From Apostichopus parvimensis (taxonomy: Eukaryota > Echinodermata > Holothuroidea > Aspidochirotida > Stichopodidae): DNA of 64,000 nucleotides. The notes below the pieces were generated by a model. That model did not search any database and was not told the DNA's origin. It saw nothing but the letters and a program-made list of their open reading frames with translations. The translations under genes and the position numbers were made by a program. Positions 12,272 through 23,543 of this stretch are shown in pieces. The DNA is taken from assembly GCA_000934455.1 (NCBI GenBank), contig KN882917.1, positions 243,722 to 307,721 on the forward strand. Reading direction: 5' to 3'. The first letter of the stretch is position 1. The number at the start of each line of letters is the position of its first letter.

Positions 12272-12449
12272 CTGGAGCAGTACGCTGTTAAGAAGAATAA
12301 TCCCTGCCACCTGCTAAATGGTATAATCAAACTAGTGTTTCCTCAGTTGGAGCTGGCATCGTGTTCCGGTTTGGGGCTCCGAACAAATGGAAATGGAATT
12401 ACAGCAGGCCCCAACCCTCTGGAGCAAGTGAAAGTTCTGGCGACAAAAG
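12272..12449 (+). CDS. BEN-domain exon (possible BEN-1 continuation)
   Basis: Reads LEQYAVKKNNPC, then HLLNGIIKLVFPQLELASCS, GLGLRTNGNG and GPNPLEQVKVLATK before a GTTAGAG donor. The pattern (hydrophobic helix, then LxxxxFxxxELAxxSxxG, then PLxxxKVxxL) is that of a BEN domain, a DNA/protein-interaction fold. An acceptor TTGTATCAG at 12263-12271 gives phase 0, which fits the phase-0 end of BEN-1 exon 2 at 6993. Upstream in the same frame is a TAA at 12256-12258, so if the exon began at 12201 it would be broken. Join to BEN-1 is an inference, complicated by MULE-1 and an inverted-repeat boundary lying between them. Confidence 0.5.
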
Positions 12450-13365
12450 GTTAGAGTTCATAACCTAAGGTTTATCACATTGTCTGGCACGCTGACCTGT
12501 CCACACCACAGCTATCAGTTCAAGCACATACGACTTTTCTTTTTTTCTCCAGTGTTCGGCGAATCCCATCCGACTGGTTTCTATATTTCTAAAAAAGCAA
12601 CAGCAGGACCCAGGGGTTAGAGTGTGTCCCTTCTTCTGAGAGCTGTATAAAGAAAAAGGGCAAACCAATGACTGGTGAATTACCAAGTTCATTGAAAATG
12701 CCAGCCCTGCTCGCAGCCTCAACTCTCCTGAATGATCTAGTAATCATAACAGATACACGGTTTTGCTTTACTATTCACATTATTAAAGGAATGCTCCTTG
12801 AGGTAATCAGAGAAAGATATTAATTGCTGGCAATTACAAAATGACATCAGGTCATGCAAGCCTTACATTAAGAGGTCAAGGGCCGGGAGCCAGTTCATTC
12901 CACTTTTGGCCCACGGTTTTTTGGTTTTGGCAGGACAGGGAGCCATTTTTCATGTTAACAATTTAGACGGTGAGGCGAGCCGTTCTGGACGGTTGTCTCG
13001 TTGTCATCACTTTGGGACAACATGAAAATGATCTTAAAATTAGATATATTATTTTCAAAACATAATTTTGTGTTTTCCCACATTGGGAATTGGGGCGTTA
13101 TTTAGAAATGTAGTGAAAATGGCAAATATATTTCTGTTAAAATTACCCGATTGTAGAAACGAAAATATCGAATCAGATCGCAAGTTTCATTGACACTGGT
13201 TGCTAAGATTTGTCATTGACGAGATTGGTCCGGTAATTTGCCTGTACATAAAAATTATGCCGATCGACGAATCAGAGTCGCTGTTTTAGCGTGCTTCGGT
13301 ACGGCTATTTTACGTGTCAGCTGGTACACACAGACGCTTCGCTTGCCGCAAAACATGATATAAAC
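12450..13365. other. No gene recognised
   Basis: Unique-looking AT-rich DNA upstream of the CXC element gene. It should contain that gene's promoter and perhaps the 5' end of the element, but no terminal repeat or promoter motif was identified. Confidence 0.4.
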
Positions 13366-16300
13366 ATGGATTGTAATGCGGGAAAGTCGCTGAATTCGTC
13401 CAAAAAGAGGTGTTTTGCTCACTGCGCTGATGTTTTAGAAGATATTAAACCTTTTACAACAGCAAGGTGGACCACATTCTTGAAAAGTGTGGACATTCGG
13501 AAGGATTTGGTCGCAAATCAAGCCGATATAGCAACAGCTTTTTTTGCGAGAGCATGGGAGTACGTGTGTGTTAAGCTTGCCAATTCCAGAATTTGGTGAT
13601 GTCATAACACTTGTTATCGGTATTTTACCGACTCATCGAAGCAGAAGAGAGGAAAAATAAGCAAAGAGAGGCAACTACTAGCTGCCAAATCAAGTCATAC
13701 ATCAGGTAGGTTCTTTATTTTTGTCATATAAACATGGACATTTACGGAGAATTTTCACTCAGTCACTCACTGCTTACACTTAGGCTAGGGTGAAATGCAC
13801 TGGCTGTATGGTGTGTTCAACTGTGTTGGATTGGTGGTGCATGCTAGCTTTGGTAATGGCTAATGTCACTAAATTTAAAAAAAATACTGTCATAATGACC
13901 CAATATAAATTAGCAGACCTATATATCCCACTTCTTTATGTGTTTTGGTGTAAAATATTGTTAGGTTATATCCTTATTTTGGGTCATAAAATCATGTTGC
14001 ATGAATTATATATAGCCAATGCATGATCATGCATGGCAGAGCCATGCCCAATTTTTCAGATGTTTTGCTGTAAATATTGATTGATAAATTTAGTACTACA
14101 TTGAAATTATTAGAATATAATTCTACTTAGACTTGGTTTTCTGACGGTTTGTGTCTAAAAAGCTGTCGCACGGTTCACCTATGCCCAATTTTTCAGATCT
14201 TTTTATATTGGGTCATAAAAATAATTTAAAATTAATATGTTGCATCTAAAAAGCCAACGCACGGCGGATCTTTTTCTTGTGTCAAGACCTTCATAAAAAG
14301 AATTCAAAATAGCTTTCTGACGGTTTGTGTCTAAAAAGCTGTCGCACGGCAGACCTATGCCCAATTTTCAGATCTTTTTCTTGGGTCAAGACCTTCATAA
14401 AAATAATTCAAAATATTGCATCTAAAGAGCCAACGCACGGCGGAGCTACATGTATGCCCATTTTTGGGTTTTTGTGTACAGATATTATTTATTGCTACAT
14501 TGAAATAATATATTCTTGTTAGTTTTCTGACTGCTTTATTTTGTCTAAAAAGCCGACACGGCTGACCTAGGCCCATGTTTTTATTCGGGTTACAACAATA
14601 TTGCATCTTGAAAAAAGCTAAAGCAAAGCAGATCTACATGTATACCCAATTTTTTAGGTCTTTTTATTGGGTCATAAAAATCATGTTGCATTTAAAGAGT
14701 CAACGCACGGCAGAGCAATGCCCAATTTTTTTCGTGTAAAGGTTAAAGATATTGCTACATTGATAAAATGTATTCATATTTAGTTTTCTGATGGTTTTTG
14801 TCTAAAAAGATGTCACCATGGTTGTTTCCGACAAGATTTTGTTGAAAATCCTGTCACTCGGTGGAGCTACATGTATGCACAATTGTTTATGTGTTTTGGT
14901 GTAAATTATACAAACTTAAATGTTATAAAGTGCAAACTCTACTTAAAGTTGTAGGCCCTAACATGTACCTGAAAAATTGCATGTTGGATCTATGCCCAAT
15001 TTTTCAGGTGTTTTCGTGTCAATTATACAAACTTAAATTTTATAATGGCTTGAAAATTGTATATTTAAATATATCTTTAATTTTATATGGCATTTTCTAA
15101 ATAGCTCTTGATGGCAGAGCTTTGCCCGATTTTTCACGTCTTTGAGTGTACATATTTTTATTATTTTCATTGCTACATTGAAATATCCATGATCTCCCTA
15201 TACACAGAATAGAAAATGAAAATTCACACATATTTTTCTTTCTTTCTTTTGTGCCTTTACAGAATTGGAGCCTTCAACTTCAAGTATTGATACTGGTGAT
15301 GAAGCAACACGTCCACCACAAGCCCCGAGGGTTTTACGATCTAGATCAGCTCTTGCGGGTGTAACGAAGGAGCCATCTGTCCCTTCCCACATCCTGCCAA
15401 AGATTTGCATCTTCTGTTGCCGCTATGAAAAATCATATACAGACTCTCAGAGGAGAAAAAGAAGCAGATGATGCTTTGTGAACAGCCTGATGGAGGCAAT
15501 CTAGCAGCAGCTGCTAAAGACAAGAAGGACGACCGCATACTTCTCCGTGACTGTGTGGCAATCGAATTGCGTTATCATAGAAGTTGCTACAGGAGCTACA
15601 CAGGGTACCAAACCAGGAAGTATGTTGAGCCAAAAGAACAGCTCTATGCCACAGCATTTGATGCTTTTTGCAAGTACTACATCGAACAAAAGATTCTTCG
15701 AAACAGATTTACAGAATGACATCACTAAGGCGGTATTTTGGCAAAGCTGTGAAAGATGTTCAAATGAAAGATGCCTCCAACTACAGAACTTACAGCCTGA
15801 AGCAGCGTCTCTAACGAAGGTTTCCACAGCTGTGCTTTCTTCAGCCCAAGAAGAGGTGTTCCAGTGAGATGGTTTATGTTGAGACACTATCGGCCGAAGA
15901 TCTTGTGCCTGAAGCTGTTGGTTCTGAAGGAGATGACACTGACACCACCACAGATACTGACAACACAGATGCTTAGGAGGAACAAGAACCACCCCAGAAA
16001 GCGACCAAAGGGCATACCAAACAGTGGACAATCCAAGCCTCAAATGTCGTCACTAAGGGATCGCTACTCTACTGCATTGGATTTAAAAGAAGAAATCATG
16101 CAAGCCATGAAAAAAACCAATCTTCCATGGCCTCCAACATCTGACGATTTAACCCTTGATGCAGCACGCAAGATGCAGAAGATCGTCGCATCCTTGCCAT
16201 TGGACAGGACATCATCTACTTGGCAACAAAGGGAAGGAAGATGATGCCCAAGCATTCATCACTGTCAATGACGATTCGTCATCTTAGTGGATCAGCCCAG

Positions 16301-18948
16301 CTCATTGGTTTACTGAATGGTTTTGGACATTCTGTGTCACACACTAATGTCTTGGAGCACGATACAGCATTAGGGCAGCAGGAAATTGATAGAGGCAATG
16401 TTCTTCCATCCAGTCTTAACAAGTCCATCTACACCGCCCTTGTGTGGGACAACAACGATTTTGGAGAATGCACCCTATCCGGTAAAGGCACTACCCACGA
16501 CACCAACGGAATAGCTGTCCAACATGTGAAGTTAGATTGTACATCTTCAGGGTCTCAACCGCGTCAACATATCAGAAAGTCAAGGAAGCGATCCCTGCCA
16601 GCACCTGCTTCAGAGATGGTGAGATTTGGTGGTTTGAAGAAGTCATCCCCTCAGGCATTTGATGACAGTGTACAGCTGGAGGTTGAGCATTATAATGTTG
16701 TCCTGCATCCATACAGAGAAAAAGAAGATGCATTTTATGTCTCGAACATTTCTGAGGCCCGCCTTCTTCCCTCCTGGACTGGATTCAACCAACTGCTTTC
16801 ATCCATTATTCCACCTAAAGCAACCATTGCATACTTGCCAGTTGGAGATGCTAGCCCGACGGATTTAAATACTGTCAACACTGTACTTCACAGAAGCCTG
16901 GAAATAGCCGATCAGTTGGAACTTCCATAAATTGTGGTAGTAGTAGACCAAGCAATTTATTGTAAAGCTCAGACAATCAGATGGCAGACTCCAATTTTCC
17001 AGGAGAGGATAGTTATTCGTCTTGGAGCTTTCCATACCACAATGACAACAATAGCATACATTGGGAAGAGGTTCCAGGATGCAGGGTTTCAAGATGTCCT
17101 GATTGAGGCAGGTGTAGTGGCAACAGGGTCAGTGACTGGTGTGATGAATGGCCACAACTACAATCGAAGTGTTCGCTGTCATAAGCTTATGGCTGAAGCA
17201 CTGCACCGCCTTCGATGGCAAAGTTTCTTGAGTACTCTGGAGGAACAGAAGAGACAACAGTTCAAGGAAGTAGTGTCATCCCTACAGGCATCTTATCCAA
17301 GAGAGTTTGACAACCAGCTGGAAGGAAGTGCTTACAAGGATATGATGGAAGAGTATGGAGACTTCATTAAAGAAGAAAAGAACAACGCTACTTTCGCTTT
17401 CTGGTGCTCTTACCTAGAAATGATTGGCAATATTCTCCTCTTCATTAGAGCTACCAGGGAAGGAGACTGGAAACTGCATCTTGCTACAGTCAGAGCTTTG
17501 CTACCATGGATGTTTGCCTATGATAGGACAAACTACTCACGCTACCTTCCGGTTTACTGGCTTGAAATGAAGAAACTCCCAATCACTAATCCATTTATCC
17601 ATGATGAACTAGTCAAGGGCCACTTTGCAGTTCAGCGTCAGGACACACACGGTTTTGCGGGAGTAGATTGCGACATGACAATTGAGCAAACTGCCAATAG
17701 AGATTCCAAAATGAGAGGGGGTGTTAAAGGCTTCTCAAACAACCAAGGTGCCACCAATCGATGGATCAGAGGCCACCATGAAAGAGCACTGATAACGAGA
17801 CAATGTGAGGAAATGGCTGGCAAAGGAAAAAAAGTTTCAAGACGTCGAGATTTAACAAAGAGTCGTATGACGAAAGATCAGAATGACATCAACAACATCA
17901 TGAGCACCATAATGAGTATGACCAATCCTTTTGATAGTGATCCAGAAGCAGATGCTGCAGAACTTGTGCACCTATCATCACGGGTCATCGCTTCAGCTGA
18001 TGTATGCTCTGATCTTATGAATGCATATACAAAGGGTGACGAAGCCTTCATCAATTTCTCCAAGACCCGTCTGCAAGGAGACATATACCTCAACAAAACT
18101 CTGTCCAAGATGAAGTTGAAGACATTTGCACATGTAGGCAAAGCAACTGTGAACATGAATGGGAAAGAGGTGGCTTTGAAAAGTGATAGAGAGTTGCTGA
18201 AAAGCCTTATTATCATTGGCAGAGTACGTAAGGTAGATCAGCGGAACATGCTGACTTTCTCATTGAGTCCATATCCTCCAGCCCTGGCCAAACTTAATGG
18301 ATGTTTGGTGAAGACGAACAAAGCCAGTTAATTCTAGACAATGAAAGGTATAGACATGCTTTTCAAGCCCTGGGAGAAGCATTCACGCTTACAGATGACG
18401 TCATATCAACATTGGAGGACTTTGTGTGCAAGCTTTACAATGTGCAAGAGCACAGCAGTGTGAATGATGCCAGGTACGCCTTATTTTCCATGGCTACCAG
18501 GCAAGAGGATATCATGCCCCCCCCCCCCAACAGAGATGCACTACTAAAGCATACACAACGTGCAAATTACCAGGCAGCTATTTGGAAACGCGGTTTTGAA
18601 AGCCATCCTGACATACCATCACCAGTTGGCCATGGTTGGAAAGTAGTAGACGGTAACCTTGCGATAGATTGGATGGACCTGCAGCCTGCTCAACAAAGCA
18701 TCATGGAATTAACTCGATGCACCTCCAAGAAGTCAAAGTGCCAAGGTACAGATGAAGGATGCTGTGCAGCTTTGGGTTTGCGCTGTACCGAACTATGTGA
18801 ATGTAAGAACTGTGCCAACATGCCCATACCAGATGAAGAGCCAGCCACTCAGCCTGAAGGTGATGAGGAAGATGATGACGAGCAAGACAATGACGATGCT
18901 GACTTCCATGATAATGAAGAGAACTTTGAAGATGAAGAATCATACTAA
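13366..18948 (+). pseudogene. CXC-tailed DDE-like element gene (family without a name I know)
   Basis: A long transposase-like gene of a family widespread in cnidarian, mollusc and deuterostome genomes as uncharacterised proteins. Exon 1 (13366-13705) begins MDCNAGKSLNSSKKRCFAHC and carries a His-Cys motif CHNTCYRYFTD; an in-frame TGA at 13597-13599 precedes it. After an intron, exon 2 starts near 15262 (ELEPSTSSIDTGDEATR), with KICIFC and a second His-Cys motif, YHRSCYRSYTGY. The core has WDNNDFGECTL (Asp 16448), VVVVDQAIYCKAQ (Asp 16946) and QDVLIEAGVVATGS (Glu 17105), a candidate D-D-E triad, then QRANYQAAIWKRGFESHP and a C-terminal cysteine cluster (LRCTELCECKNCAN) resembling half a tesmin/TSO1 CXC domain, then an acidic tail. 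Breaks: a frameshift near 15470, several breaks at 15720-16220, TAA at 16928-16930, a frameshift near 18325. Triad assignment is inference. Confidence 0.75.
13780..15190 (+). repeat. Degenerate tandem array in the CXC-gene intron
   Basis: The word TATGCCCAATTTTTCAG and variants recur about ten times (near 14040, 14178, 14358, 14454, 14640, 14717, 14876, 14993, 15122), spaced 70-180 bp, together with TTTCTGACGGTTTGTGTCTA and CAACGCACGG(C)GGAGC blocks. This satellite-like array fills most of the first intron (13706 to ~15261) of the CXC element gene. Confidence 0.75.
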
Positions 18949-20254
18949 GGTAAGCCAAATGTTCTTTAATCATGCTAATTGGTCAAATGTGATCCGTGAT
19001 ATCAAAAGAAACAATAAGGTCGGCCATGCATAAGCTGAGATACAAGCCAAAAATTCTTGCAAATTATAAAGAAAAACATGCATTTTTGTCATAATAAAGT
19101 GATAAAATGCCAAAAATCTGTTATTTTGGGGAAATTTCATCAACTATACGGTGTTTCGTTTCAACACTTCATGGAGTGCACGTCCTTATTAGATGCCAAT
19201 TCCAATATCATTACTTATAAAAAACAATATGGGTCATTGTAGGATGTGAAATCCCTGAACAAACAGTGTAATACCATATTTCACTTGCATGACACGCAGT
19301 CCTTTTTAAAGGAATTCTTGTTTTTTAGTGTTTTGTTTTTAGGCGGGATTTACTCAAAAGTGCCCCATTTCTGGGAGTGGGAACTGTTGGGATATTGAAA
19401 GGACACACAATACGTACATTTTAAGCCACATTTCATGTAGTCCCCAGGAGATGACTGCAAGAATTAATTTACAAAGCTGTTTTGGCCACATGCCCCATAG
19501 TCTAAGTGGCATAAAGGCACATTATACTTAATGCAACTCTTCTCATATAAAACAGACTGTTATGTATCCTGTTGTTTGTACCAAACCACCACCATAAAGT
19601 AAAAAAATATTGACATCCTACCAGGTAACCATGTACCGTATTTATGTATATATAGCGAATGGCCTAACCGCCTGGATGTGTATGAAGTTGATGTTACCTG
19701 TAAATGGCCTGAAATGCACTAAGAATAGTTACTCAAAATATCCATCTTAAAAACCATCTCAATAAAATCATCCATCTTCAATCTTTACCAAAATGTAAAT
19801 TTTAATTAGCTATTTCTTACATTCCGACATTATTTTGTACTTATGTTAAGTTTTATTCCGTTTATGAAGATATAAACATGTTACGAACTTGATGTTAAAC
19901 ATCCTTGTTCGTTATTCCATTGAAGGTCAATTAGAAAATGTAAGCTAAGGCCAATCAAACTGAACAGCAAATTGCATCATCGTAACTTGTCTAAAATTAC
20001 AGCAGAACAATACCAGATTGATTTAAAGAAATCATAACGACTAAAAACTACTCCAATACTGTTTTTTAACATGAAAAATTTGCATTTACTCATGCATCAT
20101 TAATTTTAGCAAATATATAGGCCATATTCCGAGGCCTGCTCTAAATGTTACAACCTACCGTGAGGCCTAATTAACGCGACGGCTATGGATCCGACTCCGT
20201 GGCATATTGGCATTTTTGCCGTACCACTGTAAATTATTTCTTGAGGGCATTGCA
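18949..20254. other. 3' flank of CXC gene, no further gene
   Basis: No coding region supported. AT-rich sequence that probably includes the 3' UTR and the 3' end of the CXC element. Confidence 0.45.
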
Positions 20255-20353
20255 GCAAACCTGAGTTTTCTGTTTTAGTTGATGGGTTCCTAATATATTA
20301 AGTTGCTTGACATCGATCGATTAACGTTCGCAAATTTTTGCGTTTAAACGATC
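20255..20353 (-). repeat. Right member of the ~95-bp inverted repeat pair
   Basis: Reverse complement matches 8593-8692 (see that entry): on the minus strand GATCGTTTAAACGCAAAAAT, ATGTCAAGCAACTTA, CCATCAACTAAAACAGAAAA, CAGGTTTGCT. It lies 1.3 kb beyond the end of the CXC gene and could be the element's right terminus. Confidence 0.65.
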
Positions 20354-22437
20354 ATGTACTGTATTTTCTACAAGGTCCTGCACAGCCCTGCCCTAAAGAA
20401 GTAGTACTGCAAGTACTGTTAGCCTAAGCTTCTTACTGTAATACTAGTGTTACTGTAAAGCTATATGTAATTTCGTCAGATAGTTGACCTATCGTTTGAT
20501 AAAACGTAACAGTATATAACTTACTGCAAAAGTTACACTACCGTAGACTAGCTTAGGTCTAGGAGGAGCCAAAACATCAGGTCAAATACTTGTAATAAAA
20601 CCTCACAAACTTTTAACAAATCTTAATTTGCAATAATATCAATAGAAAAAATTATTAGCTCAGACATTATTTATCACGAAAGTGACACGGTACGCCCTAA
20701 TAATGCAAATTGTTGTTGATCTTATGACAAAAGTTCCTAGGGAATTGCATGTAGCATATCAGCGGTTGAGAAGTCTCTTCTTCGCTACGCAAAAAATAAT
20801 GTTTCAACTCAGTGTGCTGTGTGCCCAACCCTAAAAGGAATGGACACCTTTGGGGGTCGATGTTGCATGAAAAAAAAATGAAGGGGGGCCTCCGGTCGAT
20901 CCTCCCATTTAAAACATGTAATTAGAACCGTCCATCTGGCGTCGGATTTAAGTCGGAAGTAGGAGATTTTTTTAAATAGTCTGTCTCACCTCGGATGAAC
21001 CATTAAGAAAAACACCCGACCTTTATCCGTCTAGTAGGACCAAAATCTGACGAATTCATCACATTGAAAGAAACTTTTTGAGAAGGGAATGGGTTAAAAA
21101 GAGTTAAAGGTATGCTGTACATTGGCCCCAAATATGCCAGATTTTCAAATATACATCACCTTAATTGGGTCCAAATTCTTCAACTGTTTTTTATCACCAC
21201 CTTGGAGGAAGTTTACCTCATTGGGACTTTCGGTCATCTTGTGTGCATGCATGTTCATTTAGAACGTGTGAGAAAAATTTGGAAAGTAGACCTCCATGCA
21301 GGAAATTACTTTTTTTAAACTTGTAGCAATTATAGCTTGTCATAATTTGGGGCCTATACAGACTACCTTTAAGTCTACTCGATTACACACAGTTTTGACA
21401 TGTTTTTTGGGGGGTTTTTATTGTACGGCCTGTATATTCTGATTTTGTTTTCCTTTGCAGAGTACATGCGATCAGCATTGAAAAAATACAACTGGACCCC
21501 CCCCCCCCCATACACGAAAAGGATATTAAGCGGAAATTCACGTGTGAAATAACTAACGCCCGGAGGGATCTGGAACTTTGATATAGACTTAATTTTACTC
21601 AATTGTTACATCATCATGACCATATCAGCTCTTGTCCTGTTCATGTTGGCTGTTTGTATCTTCTTCTTCTTTTTTGCCCAATTTGGCTGATTTGTATTTT
21701 TTTACGCAGATGCAATTTTTAAACTTTTTCACAACATTTTTCTTCTATTATGCTAGCTGATTCCCAAAATTAGCTCTGCATTTCAGACAAAACGTATGCA
21801 AATTTAAGGAACACCCCTCTATCGTGCATATACTTGAAATCATCATGGTAGTCTGACAATTTGGCTATAGGCTATAATTGACTATATTATAATAGCTGGC
21901 GTGAATTTTGGGCAGATTCATCTCCATGCATGGAGGTTCATGCAGGAAAGTAAATATGCATTACACATTCAGGACAATATTATCCATTGCTTTTGTATAT
22001 AACATTTCCTTCTACCCGGCCTACACAACAAACCATGCAGGACTGATAGCTATAGGCTACTCAATGCATTTTCTTATTGTATTGAAGTTATGTGTGATGC
22101 GGATTCCACGTAAGATCTTTTTATAGGATAATTTGGAACGCTAGTTTTAGGGAGCATGGTTTAACGTTGCTCATAACGGATTCGCTTCTGGTGTGATACA
22201 AATAAAACATGGCATGGAAGGTAAGGTAAGTTTGGTATAAAGGCGAAAAGTAAGCCAAAAGAAGAATAGAAATTACAGAATTCTGTATATTCGGGAGAAG
22301 ACATTTCCAATGTTTGATTTTCATGTCGAAAATTTCAGTTTTGTCTTGACTGCATTTTAGGACCTACATTAAGTTTATGCGAAGAATGTGATAGCTGTGC
22401 ACTATATACAGTAGCCCGTAACTAATGTGTTAGTTTA
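20354..22437. other. No gene recognised
   Basis: Scattered short open frames without family resemblance. Includes an 11-C run near 21500-21510 and G-rich GGGGGGCC patches near 20883. Probably unassigned repeats and unique DNA. Confidence 0.5.
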
Positions 22438-22600
22438 GTTTAGAAAAAAGGATCAGGAGGGACAATGAAGTCCCTATGAAGGACCCTATGGGGGAGGGGA
22501 AAAAAAACCAAGACACAAAAAGTCGTACCCGATTACAATGACTAAAGTACTTGTCCAAAGCATTCTTAAACCCATTCACACTACTTGCAAGTAGCTGACT
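22438..22600 (-). mobile_element. LINE 3' fragment, family B copy 2
   Basis: Minus-strand LLASSVNGFKNALDKYFSHC matches the C-terminus of the LINE fragment at 7040-7362, and the plus-strand side shares GGGACAATGAAGTCCCTAT and the same TTTAGTTTAG tail. This copy is shorter, breaking off just before the RVVNEWN motif. Confidence 0.75.
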
Positions 22601-23543
22601 GCATGGACCCACATTCCCCTAAAAGGGTATTTATAATAGCTAGTGCAGTAAAACACTGCAGTGAGCAAGTACCTCATTCCAACTGTTGTGTTTGTGATTT
22701 CATGTCAATATTAGTATAGGACTTTCTGTAATGTACGTCATATACTGATAAACTGTTTGGTTTTAAAAATTCATTCACAATTGTTTCTCAATAATGATGA
22801 TTACTATTTTGTTGAATTAAAGTTTTCTTATTTTAGAAATAATATAAATCGTTTCTTCATTTCATGTGTGGGGTGAAGAGGCATTCATGGGACGGATAGG
22901 TTCCTAGTAAAGTCATTCAAGTGATTGCTAGGGGTGGGGAGGGGGGCCGGAGCATTGGGAAGGACTTATACAAAATACTGTCAACCATATAATGTGAGGT
23001 GCATACAACTAATTTGCTTCATGATATAATTAAGGTAAAGAAGGTAATATAAGGTTGTTTTAAGTCAATTTAATCGCAAGGTTTGACCCTACGGTGTTGG
23101 GTGGGAAGCGTATATGTACGGTCGAGTCAATCATGAGGAAAACTTAAATGCCTTGACTATAAATCTTCAACAATTTCATCAATTTAAGGTTTCACAGTGA
23201 ATACCAATATGCAAATTTAAGCCATCAAAGCCTGTGCTATTTTTTGGGCTAGATCTGATGCAGCAATACACCGAAGCCTTAGCGAAGGCATTCTTGGGGC
23301 AAATATAAGCCATCATTTTTAAGCATTCGAAGCTGTAATTTGATAGCAAAATCGTCCAAATCCGTTAATTTTTGAAAGAAATTATTGTTCCCGAACGCTT
23401 CATCCTAGGTATGTGATTTTTTCACATATTTTGGCCACTGCAACATTTGTAATTGATAGTTATGACATAGCGCACTCGCATTCCTTTGTAAATTGATCGC
23501 AACCGCCGCTGTTGCGTCATACTGTGCACGTACACTTGCAAAT
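22601..23543. other. No gene recognised
   Basis: No coding sequence supported; the right part should hold the piggyBac 5' end and promoter, but no terminal repeat beginning at TTAA could be fixed. Confidence 0.45.

Noticed and set aside
13366-18948. Assigning the CXC gene to the KDZ transposon superfamily
   Set aside because: Both have CXC-type cysteine motifs, but the HxxCY repeats, WDNNDF and NYQAAIWKR blocks are not KDZ signatures that I recognise; left unassigned.
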